From: Terriglobia bacterium
GTDB taxonomy: Bacteria > Acidobacteriota > Terriglobia > Bryobacterales > Bryobacteraceae
Assembly: GCA_020073445.1 (NCBI GenBank)
Contig: JAIQFE010000023.1
Coordinates: forward strand, 92,805 to 156,804
DNA: 64,000 nucleotides
Reading direction: 5' to 3'
The translations under genes were made by a program, and so were the position numbers. A model generated the notes under the pieces. It searched no databases. It saw only the letters and a program-made list of their open reading frames with translations, and was not told the origin of the DNA. Shown here piece after piece: positions 13,232-21,506 of the stretch. Position 1 is the stretch's first letter; each line of letters opens with the position of its first letter.

Positions 13232-14242
13232 CTATTGCGCGGCGCGCTGAATTAACTCCCACATCAATCCGTTGACGTCGCGGACGAATACATTGCCCGC
13301 GCCATTCGCGCGCACAATCGCTTTGCCGCCGGTGGTAGCCACGGTGCCGCCGGCCTTCTTCCACTGATCGACGGCGGCGTTGACATCCCGCACCACCATC
13401 GTGAACGCGGGCGATCCCGGATCTTCCGCGCCTCCGGCAACCTTCGCGCGCGGCACGCCGCTATATTCGATCAGTCCGAAGTCGAGCGTCGTGCCTGGAA
13501 TGCTTCCGTGCGTGATCCGCCATTGGGCTCCCGGCAGGCCAATGAGATTCGCGACCACTGCATTCGTCCCCAGCGCGCCCGTCGCCCGCGCGTTGAAACC
13601 GATCGCGTCGCGCAGGAAAGCGACCGTCTTCGCCGAGTCCTCGATCGAGAACTGCACCGAGGCGCCCAGAATATCGCCGGTCGCGGACGCGGGCAGCGGA
13701 TCGGGCTGCTGCAATTCGACAAAGAAACCGTCGGGATCGCGAACCACGATCTCGCGAAGCTTGCTGTTCGGATTCCCGGTCGGATTCACCGGAGCTCCGC
13801 CGATGGTCACTATGGGCGCGCCCGAAGCCTTTACCTTCGCCATCACTTTTTCGATATCCCGCACCTGTAGAGCCAGCGTCGCCGCTCCGGGATCCTGAAT
13901 GTTCGGCCGAACGGGCTTGCGCGATCCGCCCGTGAATTCCGTCAACTCGAACCCGATCGCCGCATTCGGAATGCGGAATGTCGCTGCGCGAAAGCTCATG
14001 CCTTTCGTCGCCGTGAACTTCGACATGTCCTCGTCGAGCTTCTGCGGTTGCTGTGTCAGCGGATCGCGGGCTCCATTTACCGGCAAGGCCAGCACATCGC
14101 GGTAAAACGGAACCGTCTTATCGAGACTCTCAGTCGTATGCGCCAGGTTCTGGAGCTGGACCACCGGCGTTGTCTGCGCGGAGGCAATCCCGGCAACCAG
14201 GCTCGCGGCGACGGAAATCGTCAACAGGGTTGTGGACGGCAT
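13232..14242 (-). CDS. Secreted two-domain VOC (glyoxalase/dioxygenase fold) protein
   Basis: The start is taken at ATG 14242 (MPSTTLLTISVAASLVAG), which gives a clean signal peptide ending near ASAQT; an upstream in-frame start at 14263 would add 7 residues. The mature part has two vicinal-oxygen-chelate modules: one beginning LQNLAHTTESLDKTVPFYRD with VRDPDGFFVELQQ, the other beginning VQFSIEDSAKTVAFLRD with VRDVNGLMWELIQ. Each supplies a Glu at the metal position. A signal peptide on a VOC protein is uncommon outside this phylum. Substrate unknown. Convergent with the preceding flavoprotein gene, 14 bp apart. Confidence 0.85.
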   Translation of the reverse strand: MPSTTLLTISVAASLVAGIASAQTTPVVQLQNLAHTTESLDKTVPFYRDVLALPVNGARDPLTQQPQKLDEDMSKFTATKGMSFRAATFRIPNAAIGFELTEFTGGSRKPVRPNIQDPGAATLALQVRDIEKVMAKVKASGAPIVTIGGAPVNPTGNPNSKLREIVVRDPDGFFVELQQPDPLPASATGDILGASVQFSIEDSAKTVAFLRDAIGFNARATGALGTNAVVANLIGLPGAQWRITHGSIPGTTLDFGLIEYSGVPRAKVAGGAEDPGSPAFTMVVRDVNAAVDQWKKAGGTVATTGGKAIVRANGAGNVFVRDVNGLMWELIQRAAQ

Positions 14243-14268
14243 CCTCGAAGTATATCCCGGCACTGGCT

Positions 14269-15060
14269 CTAGTTTTCCGCGGGCATTTTTTCGCTCTGGT
14301 CGACGACCAGAACTTCCGCCGTTCCTCTTTGCCGCTCCAAGTGAAGGCCTAGTCTATCCACGGCGTCGAACATAGAGGGGCCGTCCTGTCCGGCGTCCCG
14401 CTGTTGCAGGGTGATCCACGCCAGCGTGAAGTCGTAGGACTGCGTAAGCCCGGTTTGATCGACCACCGGGCCCTCGCGAAAATACCCTGGCGCAAGCGTT
14501 TGCAATTGCTGCGCCAGTTGAGCGGTAGTCATGTTCTGGCAGTTGGCGGTTGTAACACCATTCTCACCAAACATGCTTCGGCTGCATCCGGATTGTCGAT
14601 TTTCGCCATCGGGGAGCGGTTTGATCTTCAGTCCGCCCTTGCCCTGGGTGAGTGCGTAGATCACAATTGGCCTCTGCTCGCGGTGGATTTTCATCTTGAA
14701 CCCGTCTGCCAACAGGTTTTGCAACATCAAAGGAATTTGATCCCGCGAAGCGTCGCTTGGTATTTTCGCCACAATATCAAATCGCGGGACATCACCGTTG
14801 GCTTGACCCGGCGGATCGATCAACCAGCTAGGTCCGGCCAGTTGGCGTCCACCCACACCGTAAGCGATCATGATCAGCTCTTTTAACTGACGATTTGCGA
14901 TCCGCAAAGTCGTGCCCGGCGCCACGTTCAGAGTCGGTACGTAACTGTCCAGGGTGGCGTCCGGCGACGACGGGCGAAGCGAGGCCACCTCGAACTCCGG
15001 CTTTCGCGAATCTTGGGCAGCGAGTACGCCCACTAGCACTAAAAGAAGCGGATATCTCAT
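14269..15060 (-). CDS. TIGR03435 family secreted protein
   Basis: The start is ATG 15060, preceded by AGAGG, giving MRYPLLLVLVGVLAAQ as the signal peptide; a longer frame to 15153 has no signal sequence at its front. Family features are FEVASLRPSS at the mature N-terminus, ELIMIAYGVGGRQLAGPSWL, FDIVAKIPSDA, MLQNLLADGFKMKIHREQRP, the late block VVDQTGLTQSYDFTLAW and the terminal VLVVDQSEKMPAEN. The TIGR03435 family is highly expanded in Solibacter-like Acidobacteria and its function is unknown; the fold hints at STN-like modules. It sits 11 bp after the DinB gene and is likely co-transcribed with it. Confidence 0.88.
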   Translation of the reverse strand: MRYPLLLVLVGVLAAQDSRKPEFEVASLRPSSPDATLDSYVPTLNVAPGTTLRIANRQLKELIMIAYGVGGRQLAGPSWLIDPPGQANGDVPRFDIVAKIPSDASRDQIPLMLQNLLADGFKMKIHREQRPIVIYALTQGKGGLKIKPLPDGENRQSGCSRSMFGENGVTTANCQNMTTAQLAQQLQTLAPGYFREGPVVDQTGLTQSYDFTLAWITLQQRDAGQDGPSMFDAVDRLGLHLERQRGTAEVLVVDQSEKMPAEN

Positions 15061-15071
15061 CGGTAGATCCT

Positions 15072-15620
15072 CTAACGCTGGCTCGCCTCTCCACGGGCGA
15101 CCCTCTGGTTGAATTGTGCCGATTGGTTGCGCGGAATACTCAAGCTCTGCCAACTGGCGTGTTGCAGATGCTTCGCGAGGAACACGATTTGTCCCACGTG
15201 ATAGGCGTAATGCCCCAGCTGGCGATGAATCGCCTGCGCGACCGAATGCGCCTCGCCGCGAATCGTCACGCGTCGGCAGAGATCCGAATCCGTTAGCGGC
15301 TGGAGCGCGTCAAAAACACAGCGCCACCCGTCCTCCCACAACTGGACAACCTCGGCCCGGGTGGCGGGCGGATCTACGAACTCCGCATCCCGATTTCGGA
15401 GCGCACTCTCTCCGTCGGCATGCGGAAAGCCGGTCCAACGCGAGATCATGTTGCCTGCCATGTGCTTGATGATAATCGCCACCGAATTCATCTCCGGATC
15501 GAGAGTCTCGTAGAGTTGGCTGTCGCTCAATTGCCCCAGAGCGCGATCGCCTAAAGACTTGTAATACCGAAACAGCGTGATCCCGTCCGTGAGGCAGGAC
15601 GTGGTGAATTCGAGGGCCAT
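15072..15620 (-). CDS. DinB-like protein (DUF1572 family)
   Basis: This 182-residue four-helix-bundle protein resembles the DUF1572 branch of the DinB/YfiT superfamily. The likely metal-binding histidines are visible in IIIKHMAGNMISRW and in HRQLGHYAYHVGQIVFLAK (HxxxH). Members of the superfamily are often thiol-dependent metalloenzymes, but this branch has no proven reaction. It starts a two-gene unit with the downstream TIGR03435 gene. Confidence 0.88.
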   Translation of the reverse strand: MALEFTTSCLTDGITLFRYYKSLGDRALGQLSDSQLYETLDPEMNSVAIIIKHMAGNMISRWTGFPHADGESALRNRDAEFVDPPATRAEVVQLWEDGWRCVFDALQPLTDSDLCRRVTIRGEAHSVAQAIHRQLGHYAYHVGQIVFLAKHLQHASWQSLSIPRNQSAQFNQRVARGEASQR

Positions 15621-15664
15621 GCCCGCATGTTAGCAAGCCCCGCGATGTTCGCTGGTTGGATTAT

Positions 15665-16537
15665 TTATTTGCTCGGCGCGGGACCTTTGCCAGGCCCGGC
15701 GCCCCGGCCAGGGCCAGCTGCCTGCAATAGATGCGTCATCGTATGGACGAAGCGCAGTTTGCCGTCCTCCACGCGGAATAGGTGCGTATCGGGGGCTCCG
15801 CTACCGCCATTGGGACCGCCGGCGCCGAAGGTGCAAAAGGCCACGACCGCTCCCATGGTCTCGTCGACCACGAAGTGCCGGTTCGCAATGTTGACACCAC
15901 TTGGCACGCCGACATCGCAGGAGTCATCCGCGGCGCCTTTGCCGGTATGCATGCCACCCTCGGTGCGATTGCAGGGATAGCCCCACGGCACCAGGTCCTT
16001 TTTTCCTTCCAGGAAAGCATCCAAATAGGCGTTGGCGGCGGCAACCAGCGTCGCGCGGGTATCGCGCTTGGCGGTGGTGGGAATGGGACTCCAATCCTCG
16101 GAGGTCGCGTACTTTAGATAGGCATCGACGTTAAATCCCCAGTAACCCGTGGTGGTCCACATCATCTCGATTTCAGCGATCAGCCCATGATTTATCCGCA
16201 TCCGCGTGCCGAGCGCATACGGAGCGCTCTTATCCGAAACGATGATTTCCGTGTACGTCTGGCAGGTCGAGGTGTCCAGCAGGCTGCGATTGTGATCGAT
16301 CTTCATCGCCTTTTTGATGAGACCCTCGTCGATGTTCATCGGCTTGAAGTTCTCGACGTAACCCAGCCCCTTCGCGAGCGGCAGTCCGGCGATGTCGCCC
16401 TTGGTCTGAGCGGTCAGGTAGAGATCGGCTGCAGCCTTGAGGCCTTCTCGTGTGCACGAGACGTCCGCCGCGAAACTGGCCGCCGGCGCAAGCAGCGCGC
16501 CGCCGAGCATGACCCACTTAAGAACGATTCGATTCAT
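15665..16537 (-). CDS. Secreted hypothetical protein, DUF8021-like
   Basis: This 290-residue exported protein has a signal peptide (MNRIVLKWVMLGGALLAPAA, cleavage near SFA-AD). The body has two similar halves of cystatin/NTF2-like character: CTREGLKAAADLYLTAQTKG with LPLAKGLGYVENF, and later LVAAANAYLDAFLEGKK with NIANRHFVVDETMGAVVAF. This resembles the DUF8021 proteins of fungi and soil bacteria, with six cysteines in the mature chain. The C-terminus is a Gly/Pro-rich tail. It is upstream of the DinB gene by 44 bp and downstream of a DUF6152 gene; function unknown. Confidence 0.7.
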   Translation of the reverse strand: MNRIVLKWVMLGGALLAPAASFAADVSCTREGLKAAADLYLTAQTKGDIAGLPLAKGLGYVENFKPMNIDEGLIKKAMKIDHNRSLLDTSTCQTYTEIIVSDKSAPYALGTRMRINHGLIAEIEMMWTTTGYWGFNVDAYLKYATSEDWSPIPTTAKRDTRATLVAAANAYLDAFLEGKKDLVPWGYPCNRTEGGMHTGKGAADDSCDVGVPSGVNIANRHFVVDETMGAVVAFCTFGAGGPNGGSGAPDTHLFRVEDGKLRFVHTMTHLLQAAGPGRGAGPGKGPAPSK

Positions 16538-16558
16538 CGGATGCCTCCCAGTGTTATC

Positions 16559-16969
16559 CTACTTGGTCTCGGCCGACTCGTTGGACGATCCCGCGAACAG
16601 CCGCTTCCCATCGGTAAAGGTAACGCTCGACACATTCGCCGTGGCCGACCCGTTGCGCGCCTGCCAGCCGTCGACTACCAGGACGGTGCCCGCCGGAAGG
16701 TCGGTCTTCTTCCAGCCGCGACGGATCAACGCATTGGCGGCTCCGGTTTCGAGCGCCCAGTTCACCACCTTGCCGTCTTTCTCGACGTCCAGATAGATCC
16801 AGGAATGCGGGTTGGAAAACTTCATCTCCGTGACCTTGCCGGTCAGTTTGACCGGCTTGTTCACGTCGAACTCCGCTGTGAACGAGTGGTGTGCCGAGAC
16901 CGTCCCCGCCGTCATGGTCACAAAAAACGTAATCATGCCGAGGACTCCACTCAACTTCCCGATTGTCAT
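16559..16969 (-). CDS. Secreted DUF6152 family protein
   Basis: This 136-residue protein has a signal peptide ending at VSA-HHSF and the family signature HHSFTAEFDVNKPVKLTGKV followed by NPHSWIYLDVEKDGKVVNW. DUF6152 proteins are small periplasmic OB-like proteins found in proteobacteria and acidobacteria, frequently next to genes for the family downstream of it here. Function is not established. It ends 21 bp before the DUF8021-like gene and begins 4 bp after the stop of the duplicated protein, so the three form a tight transcription unit. Confidence 0.85.
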   Translation of the reverse strand: MTIGKLSGVLGMITFFVTMTAGTVSAHHSFTAEFDVNKPVKLTGKVTEMKFSNPHSWIYLDVEKDGKVVNWALETGAANALIRRGWKKTDLPAGTVLVVDGWQARNGSATANVSSVTFTDGKRLFAGSSNESAETK

Positions 16970-16973
16970 CGCT

Positions 16974-18506
16974 CTATTTCTCCTTCTTCTGCTTTGCCCG
17001 ATATTCGTCTCTTACATCTTTGAGATGCTGCAGATCCCCGTTGTCTTCATGGCAGGCGACCTCCAACAGCTCGTCGTTTGCCCGGTTCAGCGGAATCTCG
17101 ATGGTCCACGGCTTGGTATAGGCGATCGGATCCGTCACCGTGGCTCGATAGGTGATCTTCCCATCGGCGGTTGGAATGAATCGCTCGACGATGTGTTCGG
17201 CGTGGGTCACCACGTCTCCGACCTCATTCAACCATGTCTTGCCGTTCATATTGGTGGTGTCAACCACCAGGACATCGCCTTCCCAGTGGCCCACCGAATC
17301 GCCCTGCCACAACCGGATGTTGTCCGGAATGTGCGCGCGTCCATCTAAGGGAACGATACGCCAGGACATCCGCTCGAACAGCATCACCACGTATCCGGGC
17401 GGCTGCAGGATCTGCATCGGAGAAGGCACGTACATCGACCGCGGAACCCCGGCCACGAAACAGTGCGCCGTCGGATCGTCGTATCCGCGATAAACTTCCT
17501 CCCGGTTGATGCGCTCCGCCCTGGCCCAGGGCTGATAGGGAAGCGTCCGATCCGGTGGATCGATAATCACACCCCGGGTGCTGGGCGTGAGGCGCAATTC
17601 CGACCGGCGCTGTTCGAGCCCGTAATTCGCGCCTCCGGCATTCGACTGGTAGTAACCCGTCAGGTCCGGCTTCCCATCCGCTGTGCGCCGAAGATCCGTG
17701 CCCGTCTTCACCTCGGGAAGGCGCCCGCTCGGCGGCATCACTGCCGGTTTGCCTAGAGGCGAGGGAGGCGCACCCGGATTCGGGTACCACGTGCGAGGAT
17801 CGCGCTCGAACAAGCCGCTGGCTTCCTCCGCTTCCGCCTGGCACTGGTATTCCAGGAGCCGCTTCATGTTTTTCTGCCGCGCCAGCGGCACGCTGATCTT
17901 CCACGATTTCGTGAAGACCTTGGGATCCTGAATGGTGGCTTCGTACTGGATGGTATCGGCGTCGAGCATCGTGTACCGCTCGGTCACGTTCATCGCATCG
18001 CTATGGAAGTTGCCGGCCAGGTCGAACCACGTTTTATCGTTCTGGCCCTTGACCTCCACCACCAGCGTGTTGCCGTCCCAGTGGCCTCGCGAATCGCCCA
18101 TCCAGGAATCGATCCCCTCGTGCGGCGCTGTCTTTCCGTTGGTGTAGATCAGCCGGTAAACCTGGGACCACTGGAACGTAATCGCCACGTGCTCGGCGGT
18201 TTGGAATATCTGGAACGGATACTCCATGTACATGATCCGCGGGACGCCTGGGAAGTAGCATTTCCCCAGCGGATCGGCCGTCAGCCGGTTGGTGAAATTC
18301 TGCTGCCTCTTCGTGGCTGCCGAGGGTTGATAGGGAATGGTGCCGCCGTCGACGACGTCCTTCAGATCGGCGGCCGCTTTGCCGCGGGCCTGCCAGATCC
18401 CTTGGAAGTTGGGCTTGCCGTCGGCCGTCCGCGGCAGCTGGATTTGCTGGGCGGACAGGACAACGGCGGACAATGCGAAGAGCGCCTTCATGGACCAGGT
18501 GAACAT
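16974..18506 (-). CDS. Secreted protein made of two tandem homologous halves
   Basis: The start is set at ATG 18506 (MFTWSMKALFALSAVVLSAQ), which gives a signal peptide; the frame extends upstream to 18563. The mature protein consists of two repeats of about 240 residues. Both halves run through RTADGKPNFQGIWQ / RTADGKPDLTGYYQ, a CYFPGVPRIMYMEYPFQIFQ / CFVAGVPRSMYVPSPMQILQ block, WMGDSRGHWDGNTLVVEVKG / WQGDSVGHWEGDVLVVDTTN, and KTWFDLAGNFHSDAMNVTER / KTWLNEVGDVVTHAEHIVER. The single-copy form of this module is a very common uncharacterised secreted family in Acidobacteria. Genetic linkage to DUF6152 is recurrent. Biochemical role unknown. Confidence 0.85.
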   Translation of the reverse strand: MFTWSMKALFALSAVVLSAQQIQLPRTADGKPNFQGIWQARGKAAADLKDVVDGGTIPYQPSAATKRQQNFTNRLTADPLGKCYFPGVPRIMYMEYPFQIFQTAEHVAITFQWSQVYRLIYTNGKTAPHEGIDSWMGDSRGHWDGNTLVVEVKGQNDKTWFDLAGNFHSDAMNVTERYTMLDADTIQYEATIQDPKVFTKSWKISVPLARQKNMKRLLEYQCQAEAEEASGLFERDPRTWYPNPGAPPSPLGKPAVMPPSGRLPEVKTGTDLRRTADGKPDLTGYYQSNAGGANYGLEQRRSELRLTPSTRGVIIDPPDRTLPYQPWARAERINREEVYRGYDDPTAHCFVAGVPRSMYVPSPMQILQPPGYVVMLFERMSWRIVPLDGRAHIPDNIRLWQGDSVGHWEGDVLVVDTTNMNGKTWLNEVGDVVTHAEHIVERFIPTADGKITYRATVTDPIAYTKPWTIEIPLNRANDELLEVACHEDNGDLQHLKDVRDEYRAKQKKEK

Positions 18507-18592
18507 GTGGAATCGCCTCAGTTTGCGCGCCAGTTCCAGCAGGGAAGCGCTTTGGTCAAGCAATTACGATGATACACGACGCGCCGCGGGGA

Positions 18593-18629
18593 GCGGGCCT
18601 GAGCCCGCAAGCGGCGCTTCAGCGCCGCT
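18593..18629. repeat. REP-like double palindrome
   Basis: Two adjacent perfect inverted repeats lie between the divergently placed 5' region of the duplicated protein gene and the 3' end of the GGDEF-EAL gene. The first has 6-bp arms GCGGGC/GCCCGC around CTGA (18593-18608). The second has 9-bp arms AGCGGCGCT/AGCGCCGCT around TC (18610-18629). The arrangement matches repetitive extragenic palindromes; it could also act as a terminator or mRNA-stabilising hairpin for a flanking gene. Confidence 0.6.
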
Positions 18630-18633
18630 ACGC

Positions 18634-21081
18634 CTACATCCGAATCGCGGGGACTTCCGTATCCCCCTGCAACGCCGCCCCCAGTCGAGCTAACTCCGGC
18701 GTAAGCTGGCGGAATGCGATCTCCACGTTACTCGCCGGCTGCGGCCTATGGATCAGGTAACCCTGCACGAGATCGCATCCCGCAGCGCCCAAAGCTTCCA
18801 ACTGGTTTTCGGTTTCCACGCCCTCGGCGATCACCGTCAGCCCCAGGCCGTGAGCCAATTCCACAATCGCGCGAATCAGCGGCAAGGTGCACTCCGAACG
18901 ACTCGTGATCCCGTGGACAAACGACTGATCGATCTTCACGCGGCTCACCGGCAGCTTCTGCAAGTAGGAAAGCGACGAGTAGCCCGTACCGAAGTCGTCG
19001 ATCGCCACCGAAACTCCCAGTTCGCGAAGAGCCTGCAACCGATGCATACAGTTCTCGAGGTCATACATCAGCGCGGTTTCCGTTAACTCCAGCTCCAGGC
19101 AGTCGGGACTCAGTCCGCTCCTCTCAAGCGCCGCGTGCACGCCTTCCATGAAGCCTGTCTGCCCCAGTTGCCGGGCGGAAATGTTGACGGCAATGCGGCC
19201 GACAGGAAATCCAGCCTTGACCCAAGCCGCCGTTTGACGGCAAGCCTGCTCCAAAGCCCACGCGCCGATGGGAACGATCAGCCCGCTCTCCTCAGCCACC
19301 GGAACAAACGTTGCCGGAAGAACCTGGCCGAGCTCCGGATTGTTCCAGCGCAGCAGCGCCTCAGCCCCGGTCAGACGCCGATCGAGATCGGTCTGCGCCT
19401 GATAGTAAAGTTCGAACTCGCCGTTCTCCACGGCGCTCTCCAGAGCCTTTTCCACCGACATCCGCCGCAGCAAAGTGTCCCCCAGCTCGGGCACGTAGGT
19501 CTGCCAGCCATTCTTGCCGCGCCCTTTGGCGTGGTACATGGCCAGGTCGGCATTTCGCAGCAGCGTCGCGGGATCTTCACCATGGTCCGGATAAATACTC
19601 AGTCCGATGCTCGCGGATACCGTGATCTGGTGATCCAGAATGGTCAGCGGCGCACGCAGCGCCTCGCCGATCCGTCGCAGCACGTGCTCCGCACCCTCCA
19701 CGCCCTCCACGGGATAAAGGAGCACGGTAAACTCGTCGCCTCCCATTCGCGAGAGCGTGTCGCTCTTCCGCAGGCAAGCGTTGATCCGCTTCGCCACTTC
19801 GAGCAACAAGGCGTCGCCCACGCGATGACCCATCAGGTCGTTCACCTGCTTGAAGCGATCCAGATCGATCAACAAAACCGCCAGCATGTCCTTGTAGCGA
19901 TGAGCGCGCAGAATCGCCTGCTCCAGGCGGTCCTGGAACAAACGCCGGTTGGGAAGATCCGTGAGCGGATCGCGCATCGCTTGCAGCGCCAGCTGCTCAT
20001 ACATCGCGCGGTGCTGGATGACGATTTCCGCCAGCTTGGCGAAGCCTTCTAGCAGTCCGGTTTGGACCTCCCCCGCCGGAGTGTCCTTGTCCAGGTACAC
20101 GTCCACGCAGCCGATTTGCTTCCCCATGCTGGATAGGACATCGCGAGACCAGCAGTCGGCAAAGCCGAAAGCCAGCGCCTGGCTCCGGCGGACGGCTGGG
20201 TCCACGGAACGCACGGCGCCTCCGCGCGGATATGCGGATTCCAGCAGCAACGAGGGCAATCCCGGTCCCACCACGTCGCTGAGGAGGCCCTCCTGAATGA
20301 CGGAGAAACAGGCTACCGATCCGGGAAGCTGCTTCTGGGTGACCGAACACAGCACTTGCAGGATCGCGAGCAGCGGCTCGTTGCGCCCGGCCATCTCGAG
20401 AATCCGCCCCCGTTCCCGCTCCAACTGCTCGGCGCGACTCTGCAGACCGATCAGTTTCCGCTGCTTACGGCGGCTCCAGATCAGCGTACCGACAAATAAG
20501 ATGGTGGCGGTGGCCAGCGAGCCAAGCTCGGCGACGGCTTCCCTCAAGCCTGTATTGACCGTCGCCTGCTGCTGTCCGAACAAATCGGCGAGGCTCAGCT
20601 CTATCGCCTGCATGTTCGCTTCGGCATGCTCGAACGCCGCGCTGGAAGGACCGTCCTCCAACGCGCGCGCTTCTCCTAGCTTCCCTTCCAGGGCCAGGGA
20701 TGTCACTCTATCTCGAACCGTCGCGTAGGAGCTCCAGTCGTTCTGCCAGGCAGCCACCTTCTCCCGCATGCCTTCGGAGGGGTTGAGGTCGATCAGCTTC
20801 TGGAAATGTACGGAGATGCGCCGATCCGTGGCGCGAGCCTCCGCGACGTGAACGCTGCGTCCGCCGGAATCTTCCGCGGCGAGAACGTCCAGGACCGCCC
20901 GCCGACTGCGCTGGGCCTCCTGTTGAATACCGCGCAGCGCGTTGGTGCCGGTGGTCCCCAGGGAAACAAGCATTCGCACTGCCGCCAGGGCCCGGTGCAG
21001 GCTAACTCCCGCTCCCGCAACACCTGCCGTGGCGCCAAGCCCGAGCAGGGCCAACAAGAAATCTCTGCGAAGCCGCTTCAT
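18634..21081 (-). CDS. Membrane-anchored GGDEF-EAL c-di-GMP turnover protein with GAF-like sensor
   Basis: This 815-residue protein has an N-terminal membrane segment, a periplasmic helical sensor of about 130 residues, a second membrane segment (LATATILFVGTLIWS, about residue 190) and a coiled-coil linker. A GAF-like domain follows (about residues 225-355), then GGDEF and EAL domains. The cyclase signature GGDEF is intact near residue 443, with an RxxD inhibitory site (RKSD) five residues before it. The EAL side keeps EALLRW (about 574), NISARQ, LELELTET, DDFGTGYSSL and AEGVET, so both diguanylate cyclase and phosphodiesterase activities look possible. No response-regulator partner is adjacent. 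Confidence 0.95.
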   Translation of the reverse strand: MKRLRRDFLLALLGLGATAGVAGAGVSLHRALAAVRMLVSLGTTGTNALRGIQQEAQRSRRAVLDVLAAEDSGGRSVHVAEARATDRRISVHFQKLIDLNPSEGMREKVAAWQNDWSSYATVRDRVTSLALEGKLGEARALEDGPSSAAFEHAEANMQAIELSLADLFGQQQATVNTGLREAVAELGSLATATILFVGTLIWSRRKQRKLIGLQSRAEQLERERGRILEMAGRNEPLLAILQVLCSVTQKQLPGSVACFSVIQEGLLSDVVGPGLPSLLLESAYPRGGAVRSVDPAVRRSQALAFGFADCWSRDVLSSMGKQIGCVDVYLDKDTPAGEVQTGLLEGFAKLAEIVIQHRAMYEQLALQAMRDPLTDLPNRRLFQDRLEQAILRAHRYKDMLAVLLIDLDRFKQVNDLMGHRVGDALLLEVAKRINACLRKSDTLSRMGGDEFTVLLYPVEGVEGAEHVLRRIGEALRAPLTILDHQITVSASIGLSIYPDHGEDPATLLRNADLAMYHAKGRGKNGWQTYVPELGDTLLRRMSVEKALESAVENGEFELYYQAQTDLDRRLTGAEALLRWNNPELGQVLPATFVPVAEESGLIVPIGAWALEQACRQTAAWVKAGFPVGRIAVNISARQLGQTGFMEGVHAALERSGLSPDCLELELTETALMYDLENCMHRLQALRELGVSVAIDDFGTGYSSLSYLQKLPVSRVKIDQSFVHGITSRSECTLPLIRAIVELAHGLGLTVIAEGVETENQLEALGAAGCDLVQGYLIHRPQPASNVEIAFRQLTPELARLGAALQGDTEVPAIRM

Positions 21082-21179
21082 TCGAAAGCTGGAGGTACTC
21101 CCTTGGTTATCGGCCGGAGTAAGGTGATTCCATTAGCCCTTCCGGACGGGATACCAATCCTCCGACCAGCCCGCTAGCC

Positions 21180-21206
21180 AGCCCCGCCCGTGAAAGGGCG
21201 GGGGCT
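21180..21206. repeat. GC-rich inverted repeat at the hicB breakpoint
   Basis: Arms AGCCCCGCCC (21180-21189) and GGGCGGGGGCT (21196-21206) flank a GTGAAA loop, with one bulged G. It sits just before the point where the hicB reading frame loses homology, in the space between the GGDEF-EAL gene and the hicB remnant. It resembles dispersed palindromic elements; bases 21082-21179 hold nothing else I recognise. Confidence 0.5.
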
Positions 21207-21219
21207 CGATCTCGATCTT

Positions 21220-21368
21220 CAGGCTGCGTCGCGGCCGCCGCGACGTTGGAGGAAACGCGTGAAGTTATGCGCGAGGCAATCGAGTTCCACATCGAAGGGA
21301 TGCGGATCGACGGCGACGCTATTCCCGAACCAACGCCTCACATCGAACAAATAGAAGTTTCTGCATAG
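21220..21368 (+). pseudogene. hicB: hicB antitoxin remnant (C-terminal part only)
   Basis: Frame 21249 read through to TAG 21366-21368 encodes GCVAAAATLEETREVMREAI continuing FHIEGMRIDGDAIPEP. This is the C-terminal part of the HicB/UPF0150 RNase-H-like fold (normally about 70-130 residues). The N-terminal strand region that should precede GCVA is missing, there is no start codon with a ribosome site, and no hicA toxin is recognisable on either side. Hence a decayed toxin-antitoxin locus. Bases 21369-21506 after it are non-coding and lead to the next gene's GAGGAA ribosome site. Confidence 0.75.
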
Positions 21369-21506
21369 TCGCACATTGGTCCGACGCATTTGGCGCGTTC
21401 CGATACCATAAGATTGGCGGTTTAATAAGGATCGCGTAAAGTCCGGAGTGTGCCGAATTTGCAATAGGGCGACTAGGACCGGGCATCGACGTGTGGCGAG
21501 GAATGA

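Noticed and set aside
21369..21506. hicA toxin partner for the hicB remnant
   Set aside because: No frame shows the small HicA double-stranded-RNA-binding fold or its catalytic-His strand; only scattered stop-rich sequence is seen.
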